Positions 26,896-37,640 of a DNA stretch of 64,000 nt are shown in pieces. The translations under genes were made by a program, and so were the position numbers. Every line of letters begins with the position of its first letter. Within the stretch, counting starts at the first letter, position 1. The notes below the pieces were generated by a model, which saw only the letters and a program-made list of their open reading frames with translations, was not told where the DNA came from and did no database searches. This DNA comes from Microbacterium sp. PM5. Lineage in GTDB: Bacteria; Actinomycetota; Actinomycetes; Actinomycetales; Microbacteriaceae. The DNA lies in the NCBI RefSeq assembly GCF_003293595.1, contig NZ_CP022162.1, forward strand, positions 1,271,737 to 1,335,736, given 5' to 3'.

Positions 26896-26901
26896 TAGGC
26901 T
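26896..26901 (+). promoter_or_regulatory. -10 element of the NUDIX gene (leaderless start)
   Basis: TAGGCT, 6 nt before the ATG at 26908 and 3 nt after the 27-nt palindrome. Confidence 0.5.
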
Positions 26902-26907
26902 GAGGCC

Positions 26908-27381
26908 ATGGCCACTCCAGAGTTCGTCCTGTCGCTGCGCGAGAAGATCGGCACCGCGCCGCTTCCGCTCGTCGGGGTCACCGCCGTCGTGTTCAAGGAC
27001 GAGAAGGTGCTCCTCGGCAGGCGTGCCGACAACGGGGCCTGGCAGTGCGTGTCCGGCATCGTCGATCCGGGTGAAGAGCCCGCCGACGCGGCCGTGCGCG
27101 AGTGCCGGGAGGAAGCGGGCATCGACGTGCGCGCCGTGCGGCTCGCTCTCATCCAGCAGCTGCCTCGGACGACATACGCCAACGGCGACCAGGTCGACTA
27201 CCTCGACCTGGTCTTTCGCTGCGACTGGGTGGCGGGCAACCCGTTCCCCGCCGACGGCGAACTGGCCGAGGTGGGCTGGTACGGACTCGGGGAGCTGACC
27301 GAGCTCGCTCAGTCCGACGTGCGCAAGATCGCGTTGGCCATCGCCGAGGACGATCCGGCCTCCTTCTCCGGCGGCCGCTGA
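26908..27381 (+). CDS. NUDIX hydrolase
   Basis: A 157-residue NUDIX pyrophosphohydrolase. The full Nudix box is present at about residues 50-72, matching GX5EX7REUXEEXGU: it starts GIVDPGEEP and ends RECREEAGI. The core strands (GVTAVVFKDEKVLLGRRADNGAWQCVSG) are typical of proteins acting on nucleoside diphosphate derivatives. The substrate cannot be predicted. Transcription appears leaderless from TAGGCT with a palindromic operator candidate in front. Its neighbour on the divergent side is dnaE. It converges on the acyl-CoA ligase with only 4 nt between stops. Confidence 0.92.
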   Translation: MATPEFVLSLREKIGTAPLPLVGVTAVVFKDEKVLLGRRADNGAWQCVSGIVDPGEEPADAAVRECREEAGIDVRAVRLALIQQLPRTTYANGDQVDYLDLVFRCDWVAGNPFPADGELAEVGWYGLGELTELAQSDVRKIALAIAEDDPASFSGGR

Positions 27382-27385
27382 CGCG

Positions 27386-29083
<1,698 letters not shown>

Positions 29084-29089
29084 GCTTCC

Positions 29090-29095
29090 AGGCTA
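29090..29095 (-). promoter_or_regulatory. -10 element of the acyl-CoA ligase gene
   Basis: TAGCCT on the minus strand, 6 nt before the ATG at 29083. Confidence 0.5.
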
Positions 29096-29132
29096 GGCAC
29101 CCTCATGTACGTCCGCCGGCATGGCTCTCGGG

Positions 29133-30050
29133 TCAGGTCCGGAGCACCTCGAGCGCGTGTGCGAGATCGGCCGGATAGTCGCTCGTGAACGTGACCCACG
29201 CGGTCGTGGTCGGGTGCGCGAACGAGAGTTCGTGCGCGTGCAACCATTGCCGGGTCAGCCCCAGACGTGCCGACAGGGTCGGATCGGCACCGTACAGCGG
29301 GTCGCCCACGCACGGGTGACGATGGGCGGCCATGTGGACGCGGATCTGGTGGGTGCGTCCGGTCTCCAGATGGATCTCGAGGAGGGATGCCGAGGGGAAC
29401 GCCTCGAGCGTTTCGTAGTGGGTGACCGAGTCCTTGCCGTCAGGCGTGACGGCGAACTTCCACGAATGCGAGGGGTGGCGTCCGATGGGAGCATCGATCG
29501 TTCCGGCCAACGGATCGGGATGCCCCTGCACGACCGCGTGGTAGATCTTCTCGACCTCGCGCTCCTTGAATGCCCGCTTGAGTGCGGTGTACGCACGCTC
29601 CGATTTTGCGACGACCATGAGGCCGCTGGTACCGACATCCAGTCGATGGACGACGCCCTGGCGCTCGGCTGCTCCCGTGGTGGCGATGCGGAAGCCGGCG
29701 GCGGCCAGCGCGCCGAGCACCGTCGGGCCTTCCCATCCGAGCGACGGGTGCGCGGCGACGCCCGCGGGCTTGTCGACGACCACGATGTCGTCGTCGTCGT
29801 AGACGATGGCGAGGTCCGGAACGGCGACCGGCACGATCTCCGGTTCGCGCCGCTCCTCCCACTCCACCTCGAGCCAGCCGGCTGCACGCAGGCGGTCGGA
29901 CTTTCCCAGCGCACGGCCGTCCATCCGCACGCCGCCGGCTTCGGCGACCTCCGCGGCGAACGAGCGCGAGAACCCCAGCATCTTGGCCAGAGCGGCATCC
30001 ACACGGGCACCGTCGAGGCCGTCGGGCACGGGGAGGACGCGGGACGGCAT
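29133..30050 (-). CDS. RluA-family rRNA pseudouridine synthase
   Basis: A 305-residue RluA/RluD-type enzyme, probably modifying 23S rRNA uridines. The N-terminal S4-like RNA-binding domain ([27 protein letters not shown]) is followed by the catalytic motif [16 protein letters not shown] with the nucleophilic Asp. [23 protein letters not shown] follows further on. The ATG at 30050 overlaps the lspA stop by one base (TGATG). It closes the ftsZ-proximal transcription unit and commonly pairs with lspA in bacteria. Which uridine it targets is not determinable. Confidence 0.93.
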   Translation of the reverse strand: MPSRVLPVPDGLDGARVDAALAKMLGFSRSFAAEVAEAGGVRMDGRALGKSDRLRAAGWLEVEWEERREPEIVPVAVPDLAIVYDDDDIVVVDKPAGVAAHPSLGWEGPTVLGALAAAGFRIATTGAAERQGVVHRLDVGTSGLMVVAKSERAYTALKRAFKEREVEKIYHAVVQGHPDPLAGTIDAPIGRHPSHSWKFAVTPDGKDSVTHYETLEAFPSASLLEIHLETGRTHQIRVHMAAHRHPCVGDPLYGADPTLSARLGLTRQWLHAHELSFAHPTTTAWVTFTSDYPADLAHALEVLRT

Positions 30051-30679
30051 CAGGACTCGCGCGTCGTGGTCGTCGTGTCGTCCTCGCCGGGCGCAGCCGA
30101 GGCCGTCACGGTGGATTCGCCGGCTGACCCGCGCTCGCGGCTGCCGTCGAGGCGAACGCCGATCAGCACCAGCAGGGCGACGCCGATCATCATCGTCACG
30201 ATGAACATGTCGGCGACGTTGTAGATCGCCGGATTCATGCCCAGCCACATCCAGGGCGTGTTGATGAAGTCGACGACGTGGCCGACCAGGAAGCCGGGGT
30301 CGCGGAAGAGCCGGTCGCTGAGGTTTCCGAGGATTCCGCCGAGGAGCAGACCCAGCACGATCGCCCACACGCGCGCACGCACACGCGTCGCGGTCAGAAC
30401 GACGATGACGACCGCGGCGACCGTCATGACGATCGTGAAGATCCACGTCTGCCCTTCGAGGAGGGAGAACGCGGCGCCGGGGTTGCGTGTCAGATAGAAC
30501 TGGAGCGCGTCGCCCCAGACCTGCACGGGCTGCTGGAACGGCAGGGTGGTGAGGGCAAGATACTTGGCGAACTGGTCAGCGGCCAGCACCAGCGCCGCGA
30601 GAATCGCGACGATGGCACCGGCCGCTGCCCTGTTCAGGCTCCGACGGGGAGCACTGCGCTCTGGGGTGTGGTCCGCCAC
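30050..30679 (-). CDS. lspA: Lipoprotein signal peptidase (signal peptidase II)
   Basis: LspA cleaves prolipoproteins after lipidation, an activity needed for ctaC-type and other lipoproteins here. The 209-residue protein has four transmembrane helices. Its aspartyl protease motifs are [21 protein letters not shown] and YNVADMFIV, so both catalytic aspartates are present. The C-terminal 35 residues are a polar extension rich in Ser and Thr. It starts 5 nt after the divIVA stop and overlaps the downstream pseudouridine synthase gene. Confidence 0.95.
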   Translation of the reverse strand: MADHTPERSAPRRSLNRAAAGAIVAILAALVLAADQFAKYLALTTLPFQQPVQVWGDALQFYLTRNPGAAFSLLEGQTWIFTIVMTVAAVVIVVLTATRVRARVWAIVLGLLLGGILGNLSDRLFRDPGFLVGHVVDFINTPWMWLGMNPAIYNVADMFIVTMMIGVALLVLIGVRLDGSRERGSAGESTVTASAAPGEDDTTTTTRES

Positions 30680-30684
30680 CGGGC

Positions 30685-31287
30685 TCAGGAAGCCGACACC
30701 GAGGAGGCACCCGAGGTCGCGCCCGCGACGTCGAGGTCGCGGAGCTTCTCCTCGATGAACCCACGCAGCTGCGAACGGTAGTCGCGCTCGAACTGGCGGA
30801 GCTCGCTGATGCGTCCCTCGAGCGTCACGCGCTCGCTCTCGAGACGAGCCATCTCGTCGCGTCCCTTGGCCTCGGCCTCGGCGAGGATCGAGGCGGCCTT
30901 GGCCTGTGCCTCGGAGATGAGCTTGTCGCGCTGCGCCTGTCCTTCGGCCACGTGCTCGTCGTGCAGACGCTGTGCCAGCTCGATGATGCCGGCGGAAGCG
31001 GCCACGCCGCCGGCGGCGGGAGCCTCGACAGCGGGGGCGGGGACGGACTCGACGACGGCCGGGGCGGCCTCCTCGACGACGGCCGCCTCGACGACCTCGG
31101 CGGGAGCAGACTCACCGGACTCGTACGCAGCGAGCTTGGCCTTCAGCTCTTCGTTCTCGGCGATCGTCTTGCGCCACTCGACGACGATCTCGTCGAGGAA
31201 GTCGTCGACCTCATCCGGGTCGAAACCCTCCTTGAACCGCACGTGCTGGAACTGCTTCGTGACGACGTCTTCCGGGGTCAAAGCCAT
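30685..31287 (-). CDS. divIVA: Polar growth / septum protein DivIVA (Wag31)
   Basis: DivIVA marks negatively curved membrane at poles and septa and directs peptidoglycan growth in actinobacteria. The 200-residue product has the conserved N-terminal lipid-binding segment ALTPEDVVTKQFQHVRFKEGFDPDEVDDFLDEIVVEW. An Ala/Val/Glu/Pro-rich linker follows, then a long coiled coil (QRDKLISEAQAKAASILAEAEAKG). The start is ATG 31287, with GAAAGAGGAAAC upstream. A -10 candidate (TATGCT, minus strand, 31360-31365) and a stable hairpin lie in the predicted leader, suggesting its own promoter within the operon. Confidence 0.95.
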   Translation of the reverse strand: MALTPEDVVTKQFQHVRFKEGFDPDEVDDFLDEIVVEWRKTIAENEELKAKLAAYESGESAPAEVVEAAVVEEAAPAVVESVPAPAVEAPAAGGVAASAGIIELAQRLHDEHVAEGQAQRDKLISEAQAKAASILAEAEAKGRDEMARLESERVTLEGRISELRQFERDYRSQLRGFIEEKLRDLDVAGATSGASSVSAS

Positions 31288-31314
31288 GGTGTTTCCTCTT
31301 TCGGGGCTCACGAC

Positions 31315-31337
31315 GCGGGCCGATTCGGTCGGCCCGC
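31315..31337 (-). other. Hairpin in the divIVA leader region
   Basis: GCGGGCCGA (31315-31323) pairs perfectly with TCGGCCCGC (31329-31337) around a 5-nt loop. It lies between yggT and divIVA with no U-run. It could attenuate read-through from sepF-yggT or structure the divIVA 5' leader. Confidence 0.5.
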
Positions 31338-31359
31338 CACCGGCGAGCCGTACTGACCA

Positions 31360-31365
31360 AGCATA
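31360..31365 (-). promoter_or_regulatory. Candidate -10 of divIVA
   Basis: TATGCT on the minus strand, about 72 nt upstream of the divIVA ATG. No clear -35 is visible. Confidence 0.35.
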
Positions 31366-31395
31366 GTCGCGGCTGGTGGGACGTGCGACGGGGGG

Positions 31396-31698
31396 CTAGA
31401 GGCGCTCGATGACGCGGACGATCGTCAGAACAACGAAACAGGCCAACATCGTGATCGGAAAGCCCAGGTCGAGCGCGATGGGGCCGATCCGCAACGGAGG
31501 AATCAGCCGGCGGAAGAAGCGCAGCGGCGGATCGGTGAGGGTGAAGACGGCCTCGGCGAAGACGAGGCCGAATCCCCGCGGACGCCACTGACGATTGAAC
31601 ATCGGGATGTACTCGAGAACGAGTCTCGCCAGCAGCACGAGGATGTAGAGCAGGAGAAGGACGTCGACGACGAATGCCGCCAGGCGCACGAACTCCAC
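31396..31698 (-). CDS. YggT family membrane protein
   Basis: A 100-residue protein with two YggT-type hydrophobic blocks: an N-terminal helix (LAAFVVDVLLLLYILVLLARLVLEYIP) and a C-terminal helix (LDLGFPITMLACFVVLTIVRVIERL). Between them is the family motif TDPPLRFFRRLIPP. It follows sepF by 2 nt. YggT proteins sit next to sepF and divIVA throughout actinobacteria and are suspected to aid division or osmotic tolerance, but no activity is established. Confidence 0.9.
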   Translation of the reverse strand: MEFVRLAAFVVDVLLLLYILVLLARLVLEYIPMFNRQWRPRGFGLVFAEAVFTLTDPPLRFFRRLIPPLRIGPIALDLGFPITMLACFVVLTIVRVIERL

Positions 31699-31700
31699 GA

Positions 31701-32168
31701 CTACTGGCTGAAGGGCGCGGACTCGGGGTCGGCCTGAGCCACCGTGCCGTCACCGGAGATCGCGACGTTCTCGGGCGAGAGGAGGAAGACCTTGCTCGTC
31801 ACGCGCTCGATGCGACCGTACAGCCCCAACGACAGGCCGCTCGCGAAGTCGATGAGACGCCGGGCATCGGCGTCGCTCATCTGCGAGAGGTTGATGATGA
31901 CCGGGATGCCATCGCGGAAGTTCTCCGCGATGATCTGCGCGTCGCGGTACTGCTTGGGGTGCACCGTGAGGATCTCGCTGACGGTGCCCGCGGTCGGCTG
32001 ACGCACGACGGTGGGACGGTGGAGCGGGGTCACAGGGGCCGCCTTCTCGATCGGGCGCTCGCTCGAGCGCTCACGGCGTGCAGGCGTCTCGGCAGCGGGC
32101 TCTTCGTAGACCTCTTCCTCATCGGCGAGGCCCAGGTACACCATGGTCTTCTTGAGCGGGTTCGACAT
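31701..32168 (-). CDS. sepF: Cell division protein SepF
   Basis: SepF anchors FtsZ to the membrane and substitutes for FtsA, which actinobacteria lack. The 155-residue product has an N-terminal amphipathic segment ([19 protein letters not shown]) expected to bind membrane. A charged linker follows, then the C-terminal SepF domain ([46 protein letters not shown]). An AGGAATGC ribosome site precedes the ATG. It lies 32 nt after the yggS-like gene, in the ftsZ transcription unit. Confidence 0.95.
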   Translation of the reverse strand: MSNPLKKTMVYLGLADEEEVYEEPAAETPARRERSSERPIEKAAPVTPLHRPTVVRQPTAGTVSEILTVHPKQYRDAQIIAENFRDGIPVIINLSQMSDADARRLIDFASGLSLGLYGRIERVTSKVFLLSPENVAISGDGTVAQADPESAPFSQ

Positions 32169-32200
32169 CGCATTCCTCCGTTTGCTCGTCTGTTCTGAGG

Positions 32201-32890
32201 CTAGCCGCGGTCAGGGCGCGGTCCCGTGATTGCGGTGCCGATCCGCAGGTGTGTCGCGCCGGCGGCGATCGCCTCGGCGAAATCCCCGGACATGCCCGCC
32301 GACATCCACGTGGCATCCGGAACGACCCGTCGCACCGTCGCCGCGGCCGCGGCGAGGCGCTCGAACGCCTCCGCAGGCGCCTGCGCGAGCGGGGCGACGG
32401 CCATGACACCACGAAGTCGCAGCGACGCGCACCGTGCAGCGATGTGCGTCGCCAGAGCCTCGACGTCGTCGGGCGCCGCTCCCCCGCGCGCGGGGTCGTC
32501 CGTGAGATTGACCTGGAGGAAGACGTCGAGCGGACTGCCCTCGGGATCGGCGGCATGCAGGGCGTCGGCGACGCGATCGCGGTCGACGGAATGCACGCAG
32601 TCGGATGCCGCGCGCACCGCCTTCGCCTTCTTGCTCTGCAGCTGTCCGATGAAGTGCCATCGCACGTCGTGGACTCTGCCGGCGGTCTCGGCCCGCTTGG
32701 CGCTCAACTCCTGCTGCCGACTCTCCCCCACGTCGTGCACGCCGAGCGCGGCGAGATCGTCGATCAGCCGCGCGGGGTGGAACTTGGTGACGACGATGCG
32801 CGTCAGCTCACCGGGGTCGCGGCCGACCGCCCTGGCCGCATCCGCGATGCGGGCGTCCAGGGCGGCGAGTCGTTCGGCCAGTGCGGTCAC
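32201..32890 (-). CDS. YggS family pyridoxal phosphate homeostasis protein
   Basis: A 229-residue single-domain PLP-binding protein of the YggS/PROSC family, which buffers pyridoxal phosphate rather than catalysing a known reaction. Visible are the PLP-lysine strand ([30 protein letters not shown]), the [14 protein letters not shown] motif and the C-terminal [25 protein letters not shown]. The GTG start overlaps the ftsZ stop by 4 nt (GTGA). The YfiH-like gene that often sits between ftsZ and yggS in mycobacteria is absent here. Confidence 0.93.
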   Translation of the reverse strand: MTALAERLAALDARIADAARAVGRDPGELTRIVVTKFHPARLIDDLAALGVHDVGESRQQELSAKRAETAGRVHDVRWHFIGQLQSKKAKAVRAASDCVHSVDRDRVADALHAADPEGSPLDVFLQVNLTDDPARGGAAPDDVEALATHIAARCASLRLRGVMAVAPLAQAPAEAFERLAAAAATVRRVVPDATWMSAGMSGDFAEAIAAGATHLRIGTAITGPRPDRG

Positions 32891-34032
32891 TTCAGGAAGT
32901 CGGGAATGTCCAGGTCGTCGTCGCCGTACACCGAGTCGTAGGACTCCGCCACGGGGGCCGACACGGTGACAGCCTGCTTGTCCTCGACCGCCGCACCCTC
33001 TCGTGCGGCCTCTTCGGCCGGCACGGCCGGCACCAGGGGCGCCGCCGGGCGCGCCGCGGTGATGGGCTCGATGCGCGCCTGCGGCTCTCCACCGTCGAAG
33101 CCCGCGGCGATCACCGTGACCCGCACCTCATCGCCCAGCGTGTCGTCGATGACGGTGCCGAAGATGATGTTGGCCTCGGGGTGCGCAGCCTCCTTGACGA
33201 GCTGCGCGGCGTCATTGATCTCGAAGATGCCCAGGTTGGATCCACCCTGGATCGACAGCAGGACGCCGTGCGCGCCTTCGATGGACGCTTCCAGCAGCGG
33301 GGACTCGACCGCGAGCTCGGCGGCCTTGATAGCGCGGTCCGCGCCGCGGGCCGAGCCGATGCCCATGAGGGCGGAGCCGGCGCCCTGCATGACGCTCTTG
33401 ACGTCGGCGAAGTCGAGGTTGATCAGACCCGGCGTGGTGATCAGATCGGTGATGCCCTGCACACCCGCGAGCAGAACCTGGTCGGCGGTCGCGAAGGCCT
33501 CGATCATCGAAATGCCGCGGTCGCTGATCTCGAGCAGTCGGTCGTTGGGCACGACGATGAGAGTGTCGACCTCTTCCTTGAGCTTCGCGACACCCGCCTC
33601 GGCCTGGCTCTGCCGACGGCGTCCCTCGAAGCTGAACGGCTTGGTGACGACACCGATGGTCAGCGCGCCGATCGACTTCGCGATGCGCGCGACGACGGGG
33701 GCGCCTCCGGTACCCGTGCCACCGCCCTCTCCCGCGGTGACGAAGACCATGTCGGCGCCCGCAAGGGCCTCCTCGATCTCCTCCGCGTGATCCTCGGCAG
33801 CCCGACGGCCCACCTCGGGATCGGCGCCGGCGCCGAGTCCGCGCGTCAGCTCGCGGCCCACGTCCAGCTTGACGTCGGCGTCGCTCATCAGCAGAGCCTG
33901 GGCGTCGGTGTTCACCGCGATGAACTCGACACCCCGCAGCCCGAGCTCGATCATCCGATTGACGGCGTTCACGCCGCCGCCACCCACACCCACGACTTTG
34001 ATCACCGCGAGGTAGTTCTGGTTCTGGCTCAT
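32887..34032 (-). CDS. ftsZ: Cell division GTPase FtsZ
   Basis: FtsZ polymerises into the Z-ring. The 381-residue product has the tubulin signature [18 protein letters not shown] near residue 107 and the N-terminal [18 protein letters not shown] variable linker of about 60 residues ends in the conserved C-terminal peptide [10 protein letters not shown] that binds SepF. The start ATG 34032 has GGAGG 6 nt upstream. Further upstream in-frame codons fall in structured, AT-rich leader DNA and are rejected. The 160-nt gap before it carries inverted repeats. Confidence 0.97.
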   Translation of the reverse strand: MSQNQNYLAVIKVVGVGGGGVNAVNRMIELGLRGVEFIAVNTDAQALLMSDADVKLDVGRELTRGLGAGADPEVGRRAAEDHAEEIEEALAGADMVFVTAGEGGGTGTGGAPVVARIAKSIGALTIGVVTKPFSFEGRRRQSQAEAGVAKLKEEVDTLIVVPNDRLLEISDRGISMIEAFATADQVLLAGVQGITDLITTPGLINLDFADVKSVMQGAGSALMGIGSARGADRAIKAAELAVESPLLEASIEGAHGVLLSIQGGSNLGIFEINDAAQLVKEAAHPEANIIFGTVIDDTLGDEVRVTVIAAGFDGGEPQARIEPITAARPAAPLVPAVPAEEAAREGAAVEDKQAVTVSAPVAESYDSVYGDDDLDIPDFLK

Positions 34033-34065
34033 GCCGGCCTCCATTGTGTCCCGAACCCTGACTGC

Positions 34066-34116
34066 TAAACCTTGAACCTCTAGTTGAGGTTTAAAGAATT
34101 GCTCAGTATGCAATTC
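34066..34116 (-). promoter_or_regulatory. Inverted repeats upstream of ftsZ
   Basis: On the minus strand two elements follow one another. GAATTGC at 34096-34102 pairs with GCAATTC at 34110-34116. AACCTC at 34075-34080 mirrors GAGGTT at 34086-34091, inside an outer TAAACC (34066-34071)/GGTTTA (34088-34093) repeat. The second has the spacing and CCTC/GAGG character of MerR-type operators. Whether it acts as a DNA site or as leader RNA structure is open. Confidence 0.45.
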
Positions 34117-34194
34117 CTTGATTGAAGGTATGCGGCAGCCCTCCCGCCGACCGAGAGGCTCGGGGCGTGTCGCGCAGAAAACCCGTGTCGAGCG

Positions 34195-35199
34195 CTACCG
34201 GACGACGATCGCGCTCGGCGACGACACGTCATAGCTGCGGGCTCCGGGGCGCGCCGCCATGATCGCCGCGAGGTTCTTGGCCTTCAGCGCGGAATCGTCG
34301 GCATTGCCCCAGACCACCGCGGTCCCCCCGGAGCCAAGGGTCAGGGTGACATCGTTCGCAGAGGTCGCCGAGATCGCGGTGACCTGCGCACGGATGTCGT
34401 CGGGGAGGGCCCGGAAGACGGTTCCGACCGCGGCGAAGGCGGGCGAGGAGAGTCCGCCGGTCACGGTGAGCACAGGGTGGCCCGCGGCCGGCTGCGGCGC
34501 GGTCGACAGGGCGACACCCGCGGCATCCACCAGGGTGAAGCCGGCGGCCGTCTGAATGGATCCGATCGGGGTGCGCTCGACGATGCGCACCACGAGCTCG
34601 TGCGGTGGGCGGGCCTCGAGTGCGTAGGACTCCACGAGCGGGAACTTCACGAGGGCGGCTTTGACGGCGGAGGAGTCGACCAACGGCAGCGGAGTCCCCA
34701 TCTGCCCTTCCAGCGCGGTCTCGACGGACGCCGGGTCCAGCGTGGACGTGCCGACGACGGTGATCTGCTGCACCGCGAAGAGCGGGCTGTACGCGACGCC
34801 GAGCGTGCCCAGCACGAGTAGCAGCAGTGCCGAGCCCGCGACGATCCAGGTCATCCGCCGTCGCCGCTGACGCGCGGTGAAACGCCGCACCTCCGCGCGC
34901 AACGCGCGTCGTCGCGCACGCGCCGCCGCCCACACCTCGCGCACGCCGACGGGCGCCGCCTCCTCCCCGATCGGGGAGTCCGTCGGCTCGTCGAGGCGCC
35001 GTGGCGACGACGACACCCACAGCGGCGTCAACGGGGCGGTGAGCTGGTCGTCACGCTCCGCGACCTTCTCCTCGACAGCGACATCCGCTCGGCGGGGCGG
35101 ACCCACGTGGCGCACCGGCGGCTCGACGCCACGATCCTGCGCCGACTCACGGTCGGGCGCCGCCTGATCCGGCGCCGGGAGGGGCGTCGGCCGCCGCAT
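34195..35199 (-). CDS. ftsQ: Cell division protein FtsQ
   Basis: FtsQ (DivIB) bridges early and late divisome proteins. The 334-residue protein has a polar N-terminus of about 125 residues, longer than usual and rich in Pro, Arg and Glu. A single transmembrane helix follows (MTWIVAGSALLLLVLGTLGVAYSPLF), then the extracytoplasmic POTRA domain (VQQITVVGTSTLDPASVETALEGQMGTPL) and an FtsQ beta domain ending at the C-terminus. It starts 3 nt after the murC stop, consistent with a murC-ftsQ unit. A 162-nt gap separates it from ftsZ. Confidence 0.92.
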   Translation of the reverse strand: MRRPTPLPAPDQAAPDRESAQDRGVEPPVRHVGPPRRADVAVEEKVAERDDQLTAPLTPLWVSSSPRRLDEPTDSPIGEEAAPVGVREVWAAARARRRALRAEVRRFTARQRRRRMTWIVAGSALLLLVLGTLGVAYSPLFAVQQITVVGTSTLDPASVETALEGQMGTPLPLVDSSAVKAALVKFPLVESYALEARPPHELVVRIVERTPIGSIQTAAGFTLVDAAGVALSTAPQPAAGHPVLTVTGGLSSPAFAAVGTVFRALPDDIRAQVTAISATSANDVTLTLGSGGTAVVWGNADDSALKAKNLAAIMAARPGARSYDVSSPSAIVVR

Positions 35200-35202
35200 G
35201 GA

Positions 35203-36609
35203 CTATGCCTCCACCGTCGGCGTCGACAGCGCCTCGAGCACCTGCGGGATGATCTGGTACACGTTGCCGCACCCGAGCGTGATGACGTAATCGCCCTCCC
35301 GCGCGACGGCCGCGGTGTACTCGGCCGCCGCCTGCCAATCGGCCACGTAATGCACCTTGGAGGGGTCGCGGAAGGCTCCGCTGACCAGCTCACCGGTGAC
35401 GCCGGGCACGGGGTCTTCGCGCGCACCGTAGACGTCGAGCATGACGGTGTGATCTGCGTACGACTCCAGCACGTCGGCGAACTCGCGGTACATCTCCTGC
35501 GTTCGCGAGTACGTGTGCGGCTGCTGGATCGCGATGATGCGACCGTCGCCGACGACGCTGCGCGCCGCGACGAGCGCGGCGGCCACCTCGGTGGGATGGT
35601 GCGCGTAGTCGTCGTAGACGCTCACCCCGCGCTCGACGCCGTGGAGCTCGAAGCGCCGTACCGTGCCCCCGAACTCCTCCACCGCACGCAGGGCCGGCTC
35701 GAGGGCGTAACCGAGCGTGAGCAGCACCGCCACGGCCCCCGCCGCATTGACCGCGTTGTGGGCTCCCGGAACCGCGAGCCGCCCGGTCACGGTCTCGCCG
35801 TCATGCGTGAGCGCGAAGGAGACGGGGCCTTCGGTCACGATGTCGCTCAGACGCACATCGGCGTCGGCGTCCTCGCCGAACGTCACGATCCGCTGATGGC
35901 GAAGCGTCGCCGCGACACGCCGCGCCCCGGCGTCGTCGGCGGAGATGACGACAGCCTCTCGAGCGGCGTCGCCGAAGCGGACGAAACCGTCGTAGAAGGC
36001 GTCGCGCGACTCCCAGTGGTCGAGGTGGTCGGGGTCGACGTTGGTGATCAATGCGACTGACGTGTCGTACAGCAGGAACGTGCCGTCGGACTCGTCGGCT
36101 TCGATGACGAACAGCTCATCTCCGCCCGTGCCGCTGGAGACACCGAGATCGGCGATGACGCCTCCGTTCACGAACGTCGGCGCCGTTCCGAGTGCACGCA
36201 GCGCCGTCACGAGCATGCCGGTGGACGTGGTCTTGCCGTGAGCGCCCGCGACGCTCACGAGCCTGCGCCCTCCGATCAGCCAGAACAGCGCCTGGGAGCG
36301 GTGGATCACGGGCAGCCCGCGCTCCTTCGCGAGCACGTACTCCGGGTTCTGCGGCCAGATGGCGCCGGTGTGGATCACGGCGTCGACATCGTCGGGGAGA
36401 TTGGCCGCATCGTGCCCGACATGCACCGTGGCGCCCCGCGCAGCGAGAGCGCGCAGGGCGGCGCTGTCGGCACGGTCGGAGCCCGAGACGCGGATGCCCC
36501 GATCGAGGAACATGCCGGCCAGCCCCGACATGCCCGATCCACCGATCCCGATGAAGTGGGCGGCGGTGATGTCGTCGGGGATGGGCAGGCTCAGGTCGGG
36601 TCGAATCAT
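35203..36609 (-). CDS. murC: UDP-N-acetylmuramate--L-alanine ligase
   Basis: MurC adds the first stem-peptide residue to UDP-MurNAc. The 468-residue product has the N-terminal Rossmann motif [13 protein letters not shown], the ATP-binding loop [14 protein letters not shown], the DESDGTFL segment and the C-terminal [14 protein letters not shown]. In type B peptidoglycan, expected for this family of bacteria, residue 1 may be glycine rather than alanine. The sequence alone does not show which amino acid is used. TAGACT (minus strand, 36619-36624) lies 9 nt upstream, so murC probably has its own promoter. It is separated from murG by an inserted plus-strand gene pair. Confidence 0.95.
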   Translation of the reverse strand: MIRPDLSLPIPDDITAAHFIGIGGSGMSGLAGMFLDRGIRVSGSDRADSAALRALAARGATVHVGHDAANLPDDVDAVIHTGAIWPQNPEYVLAKERGLPVIHRSQALFWLIGGRRLVSVAGAHGKTTSTGMLVTALRALGTAPTFVNGGVIADLGVSSGTGGDELFVIEADESDGTFLLYDTSVALITNVDPDHLDHWESRDAFYDGFVRFGDAAREAVVISADDAGARRVAATLRHQRIVTFGEDADADVRLSDIVTEGPVSFALTHDGETVTGRLAVPGAHNAVNAAGAVAVLLTLGYALEPALRAVEEFGGTVRRFELHGVERGVSVYDDYAHHPTEVAAALVAARSVVGDGRIIAIQQPHTYSRTQEMYREFADVLESYADHTVMLDVYGAREDPVPGVTGELVSGAFRDPSKVHYVADWQAAAEYTAAVAREGDYVITLGCGNVYQIIPQVLEALSTPTVEA

Positions 36610-36618
36610 GGCTCGTCA

Positions 36619-36624
36619 AGTCTA
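36619..36624 (-). promoter_or_regulatory. Candidate -10 of murC
   Basis: TAGACT on the minus strand, 9 nt before the murC ATG, giving at most a very short leader. Confidence 0.4.
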
Positions 36625-36700
36625 GGTCGACGCCGCCTGAGCGGATGCTGCGGCGCGCGGCGCACGAACGCGCCGCCGCCACCGCTATCCAGCTTTTGTT

Positions 36701-36731
36701 ATGACACATTTGGTACGGACGGTGGTACAAT
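36701..36731 (+). promoter_or_regulatory. Promoter/operator of the membrane-GntR gene pair
   Basis: TACAAT at 36726-36731 lies 6 nt before the ATG at 36738, with an ATGACA-type -35 at 36701-36706. TGGTAC occurs twice at a 12-bp period (36711-36716 and 36723-36728), between and overlapping these elements. This is a plausible site for the GntR protein encoded by the second gene. Confidence 0.45.
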
Positions 36732-36737
36732 TCGAAC

Positions 36738-37640
36738 ATGACCGACCCGAATCACCTGAACATCGTGCTCGGGACTCTCGTCGGCGCCATCACGGTGTCC
36801 GGCGCGATCGGCGCGTTGAACGCCTGGCGTGGGCGTTCCGTGGGAGAGCGCGCCCTGGCACGCTTCGCGGACCGCGCGGCGCTACCGGTGCCGGCGGCCT
36901 CGGCGGCCGCTCTGGAGGCGTACATGCGACGCCGAAAGCTGGTGGACTATCTTGCGCTGTCCGCTGCCGGCGCCGTCGGCGGACTGCTTCTGCTCACCCC
37001 GCTCGGGTTGACCACGTTCTCCCCACTCGGCATCCTCATCCCGGCGATGTACGTGACCATGCTCGTCGTCTCCTGCTGGTCGACGCTGCACGAACGCCTC
37101 TTCGCTCCGGCGCAGGGTTCGATCCGGATCGCGCGATCGCGTGGAACCACCGTCGGCGACTACCTCGCCGGGCTCCCCCGCGCGCTCACCTGGATCCTCC
37201 TGGGAGTCGCGCTGACGTGCGGTGTAGGGGTGGCCTGGAGCCTCGCCGCAGGCAGCGTCGCCCGTATCGATCTGGCTGCGGTCGCGCTCGTGGTCACCGC
37301 GGTCGCCCTCGCAACATGCGTCGTTCTCCCGCGCCTCGAGGCCGCGATTGTCCGCCGCCCGCAACCGGCCGGTTCCGAACTCGAACTGGCCTGGGACGAT
37401 GCGCTCCGCGTCGCGGCACTCAACGGGTGCCGTCAAGGTGCGGCTGCGCTCTGCATCGCCGCGGCGCTGATCGCCGGCGTCGCCGTGTTCTCGGGGCCCG
37501 ACGACGATCCCGGGTGGACCGCGAGCGTGTTCGTGATACTCGTGCTGCCTCTCACGTACCTCTACCCCACGCAGGGCGCAGCCGTTCCCCGACGACTCCA
37601 TCCGGACGGCATCCACGTGACCGCGAGGAGCATCGCATGA
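36738..37640 (+). CDS. Polytopic membrane protein paired with a GntR regulator
   Basis: A 300-residue protein with about six hydrophobic segments. The first is IVLGTLVGAITVSGAIGAL, with a pair at about residues 72-115. The others follow after a basic loop with SIRIARSRGTTVGDYLAG. I recognise no enzyme motif and no ABC-transporter signature. The stop overlaps the start of the GntR gene by 4 nt (ATGA). Membrane proteins paired with YtrA-type GntR regulators are frequent in Gram-positive bacteria and often respond to envelope stress, but an ATPase partner is missing here. The pair is inserted against the direction of the dcw cluster. Confidence 0.7.
   Translation: MTDPNHLNIVLGTLVGAITVSGAIGALNAWRGRSVGERALARFADRAALPVPAASAAALEAYMRRRKLVDYLALSAAGAVGGLLLLTPLGLTTFSPLGILIPAMYVTMLVVSCWSTLHERLFAPAQGSIRIARSRGTTVGDYLAGLPRALTWILLGVALTCGVGVAWSLAAGSVARIDLAAVALVVTAVALATCVVLPRLEAAIVRRPQPAGSELELAWDDALRVAALNGCRQGAAALCIAAALIAGVAVFSGPDDDPGWTASVFVILVLPLTYLYPTQGAAVPRRLHPDGIHVTARSIA

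Noticed and set aside
30949..31366. Possible plus-strand gene over divIVA with Gly/Asp/Leu-rich translation
   Set aside because: It is the antisense of the Ala/Glu/Val-rich DivIVA linker and coiled coil, which explains the repetitive composition.
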